Shown: one piece after another, positions 26,801-34,624 of the stretch
How positions within the stretch are numbered: the stretch's first letter is position 1
Layout of the letters: each line of letters opens with the position of its first letter
Assembly: GCA_949294665.1 (NCBI GenBank)
Contig: CASFID010000043.1
Span: 1 to 64,000, forward strand
Source: an uncultured Eubacteriales bacterium
GTDB lineage: Bacteria; Bacillota; Clostridia; Lachnospirales; Lachnospiraceae
Length of the DNA stretch: 64,000 nt
Direction of reading: 5' to 3'
The notes under the pieces: model-generated
Database searches by the model: none
What the model saw: only the letters and a program-made list of their open reading frames with translations
Told to the model about the DNA's origin: nothing
Program-made: the position numbers and the translations under genes

Positions 26801-28117
26801 TCTCTCCTTGAGTATCTGGTTCATGCTTCCCAGGATCATATCTCTCGTGCGCTCTGAATGTACCATTCCCAGCGCGTTTACCGACTGGATCCTCGTATGG
26901 GGGAGCCAGCGCATCCATGAAAATTCTTCTTCATATTTTTCATCATATACTGCTATGATCTGCAGGTCGTGATAAGACTGGAAGAAAACAAGCTGAGCGA
27001 TAAGAAGCCTGATCTGACTGTGGAGCGTCTCTTTCTCTCCCACCAGTCCAAGGTGAGCATTTTTCAGATCGATGACTTTGGGCTTATCTATGGCGGAGAA
27101 TCTGCGGCGGATCTCTCTTCCTGCTTCTGCGAGGGGATCTTCTTCTGCATCCCACTGTTTTTCTTTGCTCTCAATGCGGAAGCAGGTGCCTCCCACGCTG
27201 TGTCCTGCCGCTACGGTCAGAAAATCATCATCTGTCTGTACCCGTTCGTAGATCCGGCTGTCATATCGCCGTACTTTCCGGCACAGTTCTTTCACTTCCG
27301 GATACTGGAACCGGTAGACCTCCTGCTCCCTCCTGTATGCATGTTCTATCTCTCTTTGTTTCTGCCACAGGTATTCGGTATAGCGCAGTTCTCTGTTTTC
27401 GTTCCGCTCTTTGAGTTCCCTTTTGTCATTGATGTATTTCACGATGGAGAATATGACCGTCATCCCTGTTGCAGATACTGACATGAGCATATAGAGCCCC
27501 CGCCCTACCAGCAGTCCTATTGCCGTCGTCACAGCCGCCATGCCAAGCGGCGGAAGAACAGTTGTCAGCAGATCTTTCTTTTCACGTTTTTCTTTAGCCC
27601 CGGGCAGCTCCAGAGTGATCTTATCCGCAGAAAGACGGCGGATCAGGCGCGGCGATCTCTTATACACAGGGAACCCGTCAAAGGGCTGTTCCTTCGGGCA
27701 GCGTTCCGGCATCGAGGCCGCATACTGGTCCGGAGCCCCCGACACTGCGATCTGTCCGCTTTCCAGTATGATCTTCAATGCATGGATAAACAGGACGTCT
27801 CCGTCGCATATCGTCAGTTCCTCCTCCGATATGTTCCTCTGATTCAGATAGAGATGCGCTTCGCCGCTCCTCTCTATGAACAGTTGATCTCCTTTCAGGT
27901 ACAGTCTTGTATCTGTCCCCGGGATACGAAGATCCGCTTCCTCTCCCCGGGATACTGTCATCTCTTCCGGTCTGTCAAATATGTGGAACTCTTCGCCGAG
28001 CAGAAAGAGATTCTTTCCGTCCGTCTGCTGCCAGACTCCCTCCTTAAGCGTCTGATCGCTTTCTGCGGCCGGGAGTTCAACGTAACCTTTTTCACACTCT
28101 GTCAGTATATATTTCAT
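23840..28117 (-). CDS. essC: EssC, FtsK/SpoIIIE-type ATPase of the type VIIb secretion system
   Basis: A 1425-aa membrane ATPase that powers type VIIb export. Two FHA-like beta domains occupy about residues 1-170; two membrane segments lie around 190-235. Three P-loop ATPase domains follow with Walker A lysines at Lys626 (GTTGSGKS), Lys961 (SSGYGKS) and Lys1240 (GDSGSGKT). Walker B-like 'HLFIISDEFAEL' and 'LYVIIDELDDF' strands are visible. I start at ATG 28117, preceded by AGGGGGAAAG, rather than nine residues upstream where the frame overlaps essB. The C-terminal variable region typically matches the co-encoded effector cassette, which begins 29 bases further. Confidence 0.93.
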   Translation of the reverse strand: MKYILTECEKGYVELPAAESDQTLKEGVWQQTDGKNLFLLGEEFHIFDRPEEMTVSRGEEADLRIPGTDTRLYLKGDQLFIERSGEAHLYLNQRNISEEELTICDGDVLFIHALKIILESGQIAVSGAPDQYAASMPERCPKEQPFDGFPVYKRSPRLIRRLSADKITLELPGAKEKREKKDLLTTVLPPLGMAAVTTAIGLLVGRGLYMLMSVSATGMTVIFSIVKYINDKRELKERNENRELRYTEYLWQKQREIEHAYRREQEVYRFQYPEVKELCRKVRRYDSRIYERVQTDDDFLTVAAGHSVGGTCFRIESKEKQWDAEEDPLAEAGREIRRRFSAIDKPKVIDLKNAHLGLVGEKETLHSQIRLLIAQLVFFQSYHDLQIIAVYDEKYEEEFSWMRWLPHTRIQSVNALGMVHSERTRDMILGSMNQILKERHNRLEEGKKEARFMPHYLFLIDEPSFVMDHAIMEYLRMDGNDLGFSIIYTSYLRANLPEYIGTVLLLENSREGTLLLEEKEYKKQKLALYQADQETDLAWMARNLSVLEHEQGISSHIPKNVSFFEMYQVQHPEELDIRRRWKESQSHKSLAVPLGMRAADDILYLNLHEKAHGPHGLVAGTTGSGKSETIQSYILSLAVNFHPHEAGFLLIDYKGGGMANLFKDLPHLLGTITNLDGSESMRALASVKAELSRRQRVFGEYGVNHINGYMKLFKEGEAQEPIPHLFIISDEFAELKKEQPEFMKELVSAARIGRSLGVHLILATQKPTGVVDDQIWSNSKFKLCLKVQNESDSKEVLKTPDAAGITLPGRAYLQVGNNEIYELFQSAWSGAAYIKEQEKDVTLDERIYTVNELGQGELINQDLSGKKEEQKAVKTQLDVVIGHIREVYDKERTVEVKRPWLPPLSDKIVNPHTEIQKSRSADMRIDIGIRDIPEEQLQQEYVIDLASQGNIVYIASSGYGKSVFLANAVLSLAVKNPVSSLNFYVVDFGNNALITLRSLPHMAAYIMLDDEEKYDKFLDLMQKEIKERKKLLASVMAQNFTVYNETAEEPMKAIVVVIDNYDAVKEMGYEMEQYYKKLTRDGVGLGIYVIASASQNSAFRTATMNNFKNKIAGVNFDENEVRLLVGRSTYTLPDVKGRSLIKVGETVSAMQLYTPVDFESETDYGKKIRAYVKRVTEAYPGEEAPHIPILPDELDTKEFTKYEGDGADISIGLDKETVIRSGLTKKNTPFLIFGDSGSGKTNVLKVILGQLDRKEKVYLFDSRSRGLYDLREKGQYITTTEGLEKFAEDISNEVKQRQRYIDGELAGGKPLPEIMDKLENLYVIIDELDDFIELAGPSNMPIVAGRMKRATMYGITIIVTANVNKMKGIDEFTQMLKNPRNGLLLSSQGFLTVFPVKQSQMPAKPDGFLLLEGAGKYVRIPVAGD

Positions 28118-28140
28118 AATCTTTCCCCCTGCGGTCGTGT

Positions 28141-29322
28141 TCACTCGCCTGCCGCATCTGTCCCGTAAGATATACCGAGTTCGTCCGCCAGTGTCTCTAT
28201 CTCCTGCATCAGTTCCGCCTGTCTTGAAGACTTCTCCGCTCCGGACAGTTCCGTACTGCTCTCGACCTGATCCAGTTCCTGCATATAGGCATAGAGCAGG
28301 AGCTGATCGTCCGACATCTGCATAGCCAGGTCTTCCGCTCTTGTCACATCAAGTCTTCCAAGGCTGATCCAGTAATCGAGCACTGTTTCATTTGCCTGAT
28401 ATGTGATCCTGCTCAGGATCGTCTCTTTATCTGCCGTACTGAATGTATCTACCGACTGTCCCTGTATGTATGCGGTAGCCAGGATATATTTCTGAGGCCG
28501 GTCCATATCTTCTATATCAAAATCTCTGAGCGAGTCGATAACGGATATATAATCCCTCTGCAGATAGGCGTCATTCGCCGCTGTCACCCTGTTCTGCCGC
28601 GGGATATACCAGACAAAACTGTAGGCGCAGGCCGCCGCCAGTACAATCAGCAGTATGGCTGAGATCACGCTGTAAGCAGTGAGTATCCGGTATCCCCTGC
28701 GCCCTACTCTACGTGTCGTCCGGGCTTCCTTGTCCCGTGTACTTTCATACAGTTCTGCAAGGAGACTCCTTTCTTCGTCCAGAGTGTCGGGCGCCATGAG
28801 CCTGACAAACTCCTCCCGGCTCTTGAGTATCTCTGTTCCTCCGGACAGGTAATCTTCATATTTCCTTGTTCCCTCCAGCACATAGCCTGTCAGAGCCTGA
28901 TACATCTTGAGGAAGTCCTGCTTCCGCTGCTGCCCCTCTGATCCTGCGATGTCTCTTCTCGCTGCCCGGACTCTGCCCAGACGGTCATAGTACAGGTTGT
29001 CGGGCTGCAGTGAAAAATCAAAATGCATATAAAGCCGCTCCAGTTCCGCCGCCTGGAGGAGCGTTTCAAGCTTCCTCGTCCTGCTTTCCTGACGGATCTG
29101 GCTGAACGGGATCATATCTTTCGTATCAAACCTGAGCTCCAGCGCCTCTTTCTCCTCTTTAACAGTGCAGGGAATAAACAGAGGATCTTCCTGCTCCAGC
29201 CTTCTGTAGTCATAAACAGTCCTGGCGTTCATGTCTGCTTTCTGTACTCTTATTTCTATGCTGTTCTCTGTCTGCTGTGCTGCATGCTGCTCTGCTTTTT
29301 CACTTTTCTTATTCACTCTCAT
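28141..29322 (-). CDS. essB: EssB/YukC-like type VII secretion membrane pseudokinase
   Basis: A 393-aa core component. An N-terminal cytoplasmic pseudokinase-like domain (about residues 20-200) is followed by one membrane segment (about 212-240: AYSVISAILLIVLAAACAYSF) and an extracellular helical domain with 'ILATAYIQGQSVD' TPR-like helices. The catalytic kinase residues are not evident, as expected for EssB. It sits between esaB and essC, the conserved gene order. Confidence 0.88.
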   Translation of the reverse strand: MRVNKKSEKAEQHAAQQTENSIEIRVQKADMNARTVYDYRRLEQEDPLFIPCTVKEEKEALELRFDTKDMIPFSQIRQESRTRKLETLLQAAELERLYMHFDFSLQPDNLYYDRLGRVRAARRDIAGSEGQQRKQDFLKMYQALTGYVLEGTRKYEDYLSGGTEILKSREEFVRLMAPDTLDEERSLLAELYESTRDKEARTTRRVGRRGYRILTAYSVISAILLIVLAAACAYSFVWYIPRQNRVTAANDAYLQRDYISVIDSLRDFDIEDMDRPQKYILATAYIQGQSVDTFSTADKETILSRITYQANETVLDYWISLGRLDVTRAEDLAMQMSDDQLLLYAYMQELDQVESSTELSGAEKSSRQAELMQEIETLADELGISYGTDAAGE

Positions 29323-29356
29323 CTGTTGTCCTCATTCCCCGGATCACTCCCGGATC

Positions 29357-29584
29357 TCAACTGATCTCGAGAATGTCTCCTTCATATATGTTCCCTTGTC
29401 TGAATGTAAGCACAGGATTGATATATCTGCGCTGCCGCATCGAATATACGCTGAGTTGGATTTCCGGTGTCAGCGGCGGGAAACATCCGTTCTCTGTCAG
29501 AATCCTGTGCACTTCCTGTATACGCTGTTCCGGTTTTACGATCACGTCCAGCTTTCTGTTACTTTCCATTATCGTTAATGTCAT
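29357..29584 (-). CDS. esaB: EsaB/YukD ubiquitin-like protein
   Basis: A 75-aa protein with the YukD/EsaB beta-grasp pattern: two beta strands (TLTIMESNRKLDVIV), a helix (RIQEVHRILTENG) and the ending GNIYEGDILEIS, typical of ubiquitin-like folds. EsaB regulates or assists type VII secretion in Staphylococcus and Bacillus. Its start overlaps the end of the upstream single-pass membrane gene by 26 bases, and essB follows after 34 bases. Confidence 0.85.
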   Translation of the reverse strand: MTLTIMESNRKLDVIVKPEQRIQEVHRILTENGCFPPLTPEIQLSVYSMRQRRYINPVLTFRQGNIYEGDILEIS

Positions 29585-29978
29585 CTGGGACCTCTCTTCG
29601 TCTCTTCTGTCTGTGTCTCTGATAAAACAGCATTATGATAAGAAATGTCACTGCCATAAACTGGAGTACGAGAAAAGAACTGCCGCCCCCGGCCGTTGTC
29701 CCTCTGCTGCTCTCTGTCTTGGTCAGCACCGGTTCTGTCTGAAAGATCTGGCTTCTTATCTCACTGACAGTCTGTGCCGTTTTATCTGTATGCGTGCTAA
29801 ACACCTGCGATCTGATGTCTTTTAGTTCCTGTTCTTTTTTCTGTCCGGCTTCCTGTATCTGCTTTTCTACTTCCGCGTTAAATACCGGCATTCCGTAAAG
29901 GTCGGTTATCGGAACCGCCTCTCCCTGATTTCCTTCCAGCACGCCCGGATCTAATGTGATGTCGCTGCTTTCCGCCAT
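29559..29978 (-). CDS. EssA-like single-pass membrane protein
   Basis: A 139-aa protein with a polar, Gln/Glu-rich helical N-terminal part containing two related segments (DIRSQVFST... and EIRSQIFQT...), one membrane segment at about residues 100-120 and a basic tail. Size, topology and position between esxA and esaB match EssA, the small membrane component of type VIIb systems, although sequence resemblance is weak. The orientation would place the N-terminus outside. The duplicated (D/E)IRSQ(V/I)F motif is a notable detail. Confidence 0.65.
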   Translation of the reverse strand: MAESSDITLDPGVLEGNQGEAVPITDLYGMPVFNAEVEKQIQEAGQKKEQELKDIRSQVFSTHTDKTAQTVSEIRSQIFQTEPVLTKTESSRGTTAGGGSSFLVLQFMAVTFLIIMLFYQRHRQKRRREVPDDINDNGK

Positions 29979-30043
29979 TTATCCCACCCCCGTCCAAACT
30001 GCATGCAGGGGGAAGCGCCTTCCCGGCGCTCCCCTCCTGTCGC

Positions 30044-30334
30044 TTATCCGCGGTTCGCAGCTCCGGCTGCCTGGTCGAATTCTGCATATTGCTGTGCATT
30101 TGTCTGTACGCCCTGGCCAATGTCGCTGATCAGCTCACGCATCGCTTCAAAGCTCGGCGCCATCTCAGCCACTCTTGCGGCGAATCCTTCATAGCCGCTT
30201 CCCTCCCACAGTTCAGGGAGCTGATTGTTCACCACATCGTTCAGATAGTTCTGAAGTGTTGTCACGTCCTCCACGTGGCTTGCGATCTCCTGACCTCTTG
30301 CGATGACGTCCTCTGTGTTCATTCTGATACTCAT
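30044..30334 (-). CDS. esxA: WXG100 family substrate EsxA
   Basis: A 96-aa ESAT-6-like helical hairpin. The WxG turn is Trp43-Glu-Gly45 (ELWEGSGYEGF), and the C-terminal export signal YxxxD is Tyr83 to Asp87 (YAEFD). It is secreted through EssC and is required for function of type VIIb systems. AAAGGAGG lies seven bases before the ATG. It follows esaA by about 78 bases. Confidence 0.92.
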   Translation of the reverse strand: MSIRMNTEDVIARGQEIASHVEDVTTLQNYLNDVVNNQLPELWEGSGYEGFAARVAEMAPSFEAMRELISDIGQGVQTNAQQYAEFDQAAGAANRG

Positions 30335-30412
30335 AATTTTTCCTCCTTTTCCGCCTGTGCTTTCTTCCGCCAGGCATTGTAAAGTATTTATCTTGCAATG
30401 CTGCCATGCAGC

Positions 30413-32767
30413 TTATTGCCTTCGCCTGTGCCTGACGGCGTTTACTACCAGCAGGGTCATCAGAGTGAGTACCAGTACCCAGCCTGTGATATACAGGATC
30501 ACCCATGGGAATCCTGTATCCTGCTCTTCCCGGGACGACTGTCTCTGAGCGTTTCCCTGCCGGGATGCTGTCTGACGGACGCTGTCCCCTGAGATGTCTT
30601 CCGTATTGATCGGAGCCGCTATAAACTGATATGCACGTGTATATTCCACGCTTCCGAGCCGTGTATAGGGGAGTTTGAGAGCAAACTCTTCCAGTATATC
30701 CTGATTCTGGATACTCGTCTCCTGTTTCACGCTCTTTGCGTTGCTCAGTCCTCCAGTGACGGCTTCATCCGAACTTTCTTTTGTATCCGCGATCATCTGC
30801 TCAAGAGTGGTCACATTTTCAGTTGCCGCCTCGAATACCTGTCCTGCATATTCCATATATGCCATATTGTTTTCAGAGAGGGCCTCCTGCATCTGTGCGT
30901 TATTCTGAGCCATTTCCGAACTGTTCTCTGTAAGAAAACCTGTATTCACCTGAGGCGCGAAACGGGAAAGTTCCTCATCATAGTCCGATATCTGCGCCTT
31001 TTCTTCTTCATTTTTTCGGGCGAACTCCTCTTTCGCTTCCTCCACATTCTGCTGAACAGGTTCCATGTACTGCAGTCTCACAAGTTCTTTGGCCGAGGCT
31101 ATGTCTGAGTCCCTGCTGTCTGACAGAGCGTTTCCCATCTCCCGAAGCGCCGCGCTGTGTTTTTCCATGAGTCCGCCAACTGTGAGCACATCGCCGGACT
31201 CTTTGTCCGTCAGAGGTTTCCCGTTCTCATCATACACGATCCCCTCAAACTCACTGACTTCATAGTTTCCGACATCGGTCCCTTCGATCTGTGATATTAT
31301 ATATCGGGTAAATTCAGCCACATCTCCGCTGACCGTTATGGAATCATCTTCGGACGGCGCATCTCCATCCACGTCTTCCGGATCATAATTTGAAAGGAAA
31401 TCCGCCGCCGACTGGTACCCCAGTCCCTGAGCTTCGCTGTCCCAGCCGGCGAGGACTGTATTTACCGATGTGTACGTCTCATAATCTGTCGTGATATCCC
31501 GTCCGTCTCCCGCGCCCGGCGATGACTCCTCGATTGATACCGTTACCTGGATCGTCTCTTTTTGGGAATTTGATGCCGCCAGACTTGCTATAATTTTCTC
31601 CCTGAGGATCTGTTTGTCATCAGGAGCAGCCGTACCTCTGTCCACGGCGAATGTCAGCTGCGGCGAGTCCGTCTCCTGGAATTTGAGTACATATCCGCTG
31701 TTCCCCCTATTCTCAAGCGTCAACGCCGGGACCGCATCTTTCACAGCCTTCTGCATGGCGTCCTGATATTCACCGGTCTCTCTTTCTATGATTTTGTTGT
31801 ATATTTCTGTTGATCTCGCCAGATATGTCTCTATATCTGTACTTCCGGCCGCAGTTTCATCGATGACTTCTATCAGGCCATCTACATAGGCGCCCAGTTC
31901 TTCTTCAAGCTCTGCATCCGCCGTCTCTGCTATGACGCCGCCCTGCTCATCTTCAGAAACGTCGATATCTTCCACTTCTTTCGCCATCTGTGTGAGGATA
32001 TCAGAAAGATCTGATCCTGATCCCCTCAGTTCACTGATTTCCTGCTGTATGGCAGACACACACTGCATATACTGTTCATCGATCTCCTGTGCGAGTTCTG
32101 AATTTCTCTGCGTATACCCCGTGACATCCAGCATCTCCGTCGTATTCTCGGTCTGTACCAGCTCCGGACTCTGTACAAGAGCGACCAGATCGTACGCCTC
32201 GATCTGATCTATCGCTTCTTTATCGCGGATGTCATTCGCCATAACGCTGGCCGCACCGTCCTGAGCAGAATGGAATTCCGCCAGGATATTATCTATATAC
32301 ATATAAGAAAGAGAATTATTTAAGTTCTCAGCATAGCTCACTACATTGTACAGGAGCTCATACTGTACTTCTCCTGAGTAGGACTGGTTCACCGCGTACT
32401 GGAGCCATGAAGTTTCCGGCGTAGAATTGATGCTCTCCACGCTCTGTGAAAATGTCGCCGGAATAATGATGTAAGCGCCGTAAGTCCCATTCTCAAATCC
32501 GGTCCTTGCTTCTTCAAGAGAAGAATACTCGAAATCTGCGCTGGGAAAGCTGGATATACTTTCGGCATAGTTGATCTTCTCACCGTCTTTTTCTGTACCT
32601 TCATCCAGATTCACCACCGCGATCAGCGTAGATTCTGCCTTCCTGGCTGTCCCGCCGGCACCGCTCCTGTCATTTCCGCTCCCCATCTGTCCGAACAGGA
32701 ATCCGGCCCCGCCGGCCGCCGCTGCACATACGATCAGCAGCGCCACCCCCAGTCTTTTGTGTTTCAT
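30413..32767 (-). CDS. esaA: EsaA/YueB-like type VII secretion protein, short form
   Basis: A 784-aa membrane protein. One N-terminal membrane segment (LGVALLIVCAAAAGGAGFLFG) precedes a large extracellular region with long helical stretches, starting with the 'IAVVNLDEGT' strand seen in EsaA/YueB and phage-infection-protein families. Only one C-terminal membrane segment (WVILYITGWVLVLTLMTLLVV) and a basic tail follow. Classical EsaA has several C-terminal membrane spans, so this looks like a short variant. I start at ATG 32767, with AGAGGAGAG upstream; the frame extends 56 residues further without such support. First gene of the secretion operon. Confidence 0.8.
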   Translation of the reverse strand: MKHKRLGVALLIVCAAAAGGAGFLFGQMGSGNDRSGAGGTARKAESTLIAVVNLDEGTEKDGEKINYAESISSFPSADFEYSSLEEARTGFENGTYGAYIIIPATFSQSVESINSTPETSWLQYAVNQSYSGEVQYELLYNVVSYAENLNNSLSYMYIDNILAEFHSAQDGAASVMANDIRDKEAIDQIEAYDLVALVQSPELVQTENTTEMLDVTGYTQRNSELAQEIDEQYMQCVSAIQQEISELRGSGSDLSDILTQMAKEVEDIDVSEDEQGGVIAETADAELEEELGAYVDGLIEVIDETAAGSTDIETYLARSTEIYNKIIERETGEYQDAMQKAVKDAVPALTLENRGNSGYVLKFQETDSPQLTFAVDRGTAAPDDKQILREKIIASLAASNSQKETIQVTVSIEESSPGAGDGRDITTDYETYTSVNTVLAGWDSEAQGLGYQSAADFLSNYDPEDVDGDAPSEDDSITVSGDVAEFTRYIISQIEGTDVGNYEVSEFEGIVYDENGKPLTDKESGDVLTVGGLMEKHSAALREMGNALSDSRDSDIASAKELVRLQYMEPVQQNVEEAKEEFARKNEEEKAQISDYDEELSRFAPQVNTGFLTENSSEMAQNNAQMQEALSENNMAYMEYAGQVFEAATENVTTLEQMIADTKESSDEAVTGGLSNAKSVKQETSIQNQDILEEFALKLPYTRLGSVEYTRAYQFIAAPINTEDISGDSVRQTASRQGNAQRQSSREEQDTGFPWVILYITGWVLVLTLMTLLVVNAVRHRRRQ

Positions 32768-32822
32768 TATAATGCTCTCCTCTTTCCCCTGTCTTATTAA
32801 GACACGGAAACCTGAGACGCCC

Positions 32823-32902
32823 GTTTCGGACACCGGACAGGAAACGCGAAGCTCTCTATATGCAAAAAGAGCCTCTCGCACACCTGTCCGTATCCGAGAA
32901 AC
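32823..32902 (-). promoter_or_regulatory. Long hairpin in the type VII operon leader
   Basis: GTTTCGGACACCGGACAGG (32823-32841) pairs imperfectly with CCTGTCCGTATCCGAGAAAC (32883-32902). Inside, GCGAAGCTCT (32847-32856) pairs with AGAGCCTCTCGC (32869-32880). The result is one 80-base hairpin beginning about nine bases after the predicted transcription start. No terminator U-run follows on the minus strand. It could be a processing, stability or protein-binding element. Confidence 0.5.
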
Positions 32903-32917
32903 TCTTACCACGAGATT

Positions 32918-32946
32918 ATTATAACATGACATCACCTACAGCACAA
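32918..32946 (-). promoter_or_regulatory. Predicted promoter of the type VII secretion operon
   Basis: On the minus strand TTGTGC (32946-32941), 17 bases and TATAAT (32923-32918). The -10 is perfect and the -35 weak. It lies about 150 bases upstream of esaA. Confidence 0.55.
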
Positions 32947-33002
32947 GTAAAAAGTGCGGAAAATGAGACGTGCATCCATACAGCGGTGACCCGGGGATAT
33001 TC

Positions 33003-33031
33003 TTAATTTTTCATGTAATTTTGTTTATAAT
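33003..33031 (+). promoter_or_regulatory. Possible promoter of the polysaccharide deacetylase gene
   Basis: TATAAT at 33026-33031 with TTAATT 17 bases upstream. The -35 is poor, so confidence is limited. Confidence 0.4.
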
Positions 33032-33138
33032 TTAAGTAATATACTTGAACCTTCACCATTTACAAAGTATAGTAAAGCGGCAGCAAGATTTTTTTCGATA
33101 TTTTCGGAAGTTCTCATACAAAAGAGGGGCCTGTGTCT

Positions 33139-34566
33139 ATGAACCAGAGAAGAGCATCCTCCCGCAGGAGGAAACGAAAAAAACGCATATTACTCCGATT
33201 GATAACTATTTTCGTACTTATGATGGTACTTATCCCATGCAGTATCGCAGCCTGGCTGTACACCCACCCGATCGAGTTGAAGAGCACGATCGTTCCACAC
33301 GAACTGACCAAGCCGTTTGATCCCTGGGAAAATGTAAAGAAGCTTTATTTTGCAGATAAAGACAGTGTGAAAATAGACTCTGACGTCGATACCGCTAAGA
33401 TCGGGGACTATCCGGTCATCTATACATGTCACGGAAAGCGGTACAAGACGACTCTGCAGGTGAGAGATACCACTCCGCCGGTGCTCAAAGTCCATGCCTA
33501 CTCCACCGACCTTGCCGAAGAACTGCAGCCCCAGGAATTCGTAGAAGAAACTTCGGACGCTACAGAGGTTACCGTACAGTTCAAAGACGGCGCTCCGCCC
33601 TCTGAGGAGGGGACTTTCGAGGTGCCGATCCTTGCCACTGACAGTTCCGGCAATCAGACTGTCAAAAATGCGTCTCTGACGCGGAAAAAAGATGACACTC
33701 CTCCCACTCTTCATGGCGCAGAGGACGTGGTACTGCTGCAGGGAAGAACGATGGATTTTGAAGAGGGGATCACCGTTGAAGATGACATGGATCCGAATCC
33801 GCAGTTCTCCATCAGCGATGATCACGTAGACTTTACCGTCCCCGGGACATACGATGTAGTATACAAGACTAAGGACCGGTCGGGAAATGTGGGGGAGTTT
33901 GTGCGAAAGGTAAAGATCAAAAAGGATAAAGATTATGACCGGAAAATCGTCTATCTTACATTTGACGACGGTCCGTCCGACAACACGGAAAAAATCCTGG
34001 ATATCCTGAAACACTATAATGCAAAAGCTACATTTTTCGTGACTGGGAATAATCAAAAGAAAAACGATGTTCTCAAAAGGATCTGTAAAGAAGGCAGCGC
34101 AGTGGGACTCCATACTTACACCCACGACTATGCACAGGTTTACGCCTCTGAGGACGCATACTTTGCCGATCTTCAGAAGATATCGGATATGGTAAAAGAA
34201 GCTACCGGGACAGAATCGCACATCATCCGTTTCCCTGGCGGCTCGAGCAACACGATAAGCGCGAAATATTCTCCGGGGCTGATGACAAAGCTGACAGAAA
34301 AAGTCCAGGAAAAGGGCTATCAGTATTTTGACTGGAACTGTGATTCAACAGACGCCGCAGGAAACAATGTCCCGGTGGAGACAATCGTAAAAAACGCCAC
34401 GTCAGGCAATTCAAAACACATCAATATACTGATGCATGATACCGACGCCAAAGACACTACTGTGGAGGCTCTGCCTGATATCATAGAGTACTACCGAAGT
34501 AAAGGATACGCTTTTGAACCTCTCACGGTGGACTCTGCTCCGATCCATCATGCAGTCAGTAATTAG
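33139..34566 (+). CDS. Membrane-anchored polysaccharide deacetylase with Ig-like domains
   Basis: A 475-aa protein of the NodB/CE4 superfamily, likely deacetylating peptidoglycan or another surface glycan. A basic N-terminus and one membrane segment (about residues 17-42) anchor it. Residues about 50-265 contain Ig-like DUF5011-type modules (VRDTTPPVLKV; VPGTYDVVYKTKDRSGNV). The NodB domain (about 270-460) shows motif 1 TFDDGPS, motif 2 HTYTH, motif 3 RFPGGSSN and a late LMHDT. GAGGGG precedes. I prefer the ATG at 33139 to the GTG two codons earlier. Confidence 0.9.
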   Translation: MNQRRASSRRRKRKKRILLRLITIFVLMMVLIPCSIAAWLYTHPIELKSTIVPHELTKPFDPWENVKKLYFADKDSVKIDSDVDTAKIGDYPVIYTCHGKRYKTTLQVRDTTPPVLKVHAYSTDLAEELQPQEFVEETSDATEVTVQFKDGAPPSEEGTFEVPILATDSSGNQTVKNASLTRKKDDTPPTLHGAEDVVLLQGRTMDFEEGITVEDDMDPNPQFSISDDHVDFTVPGTYDVVYKTKDRSGNVGEFVRKVKIKKDKDYDRKIVYLTFDDGPSDNTEKILDILKHYNAKATFFVTGNNQKKNDVLKRICKEGSAVGLHTYTHDYAQVYASEDAYFADLQKISDMVKEATGTESHIIRFPGGSSNTISAKYSPGLMTKLTEKVQEKGYQYFDWNCDSTDAAGNNVPVETIVKNATSGNSKHINILMHDTDAKDTTVEALPDIIEYYRSKGYAFEPLTVDSAPIHHAVSN

Positions 34567-34595
34567 AAATGCTGTAGCTTGCGCTGCAGCATTTC
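34566..34595 (+). terminator. Terminator after the deacetylase gene
   Basis: GAAATGCTG (34566-34574) and CAGCATTTC (34587-34595) form a 9-bp stem with a further internal AGC/GCT pairing, followed by a T/C-rich stretch. It lies between convergent genes. Confidence 0.6.
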
Positions 34596-34624
34596 ACGTT
34601 CCTGCATTTCTTTCTCCCGTAAGC

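Noticed and set aside
33190..34221. Minus-strand 343-aa frame opposite the deacetylase
   Set aside because: Shadow of a gene with intact NodB motifs.
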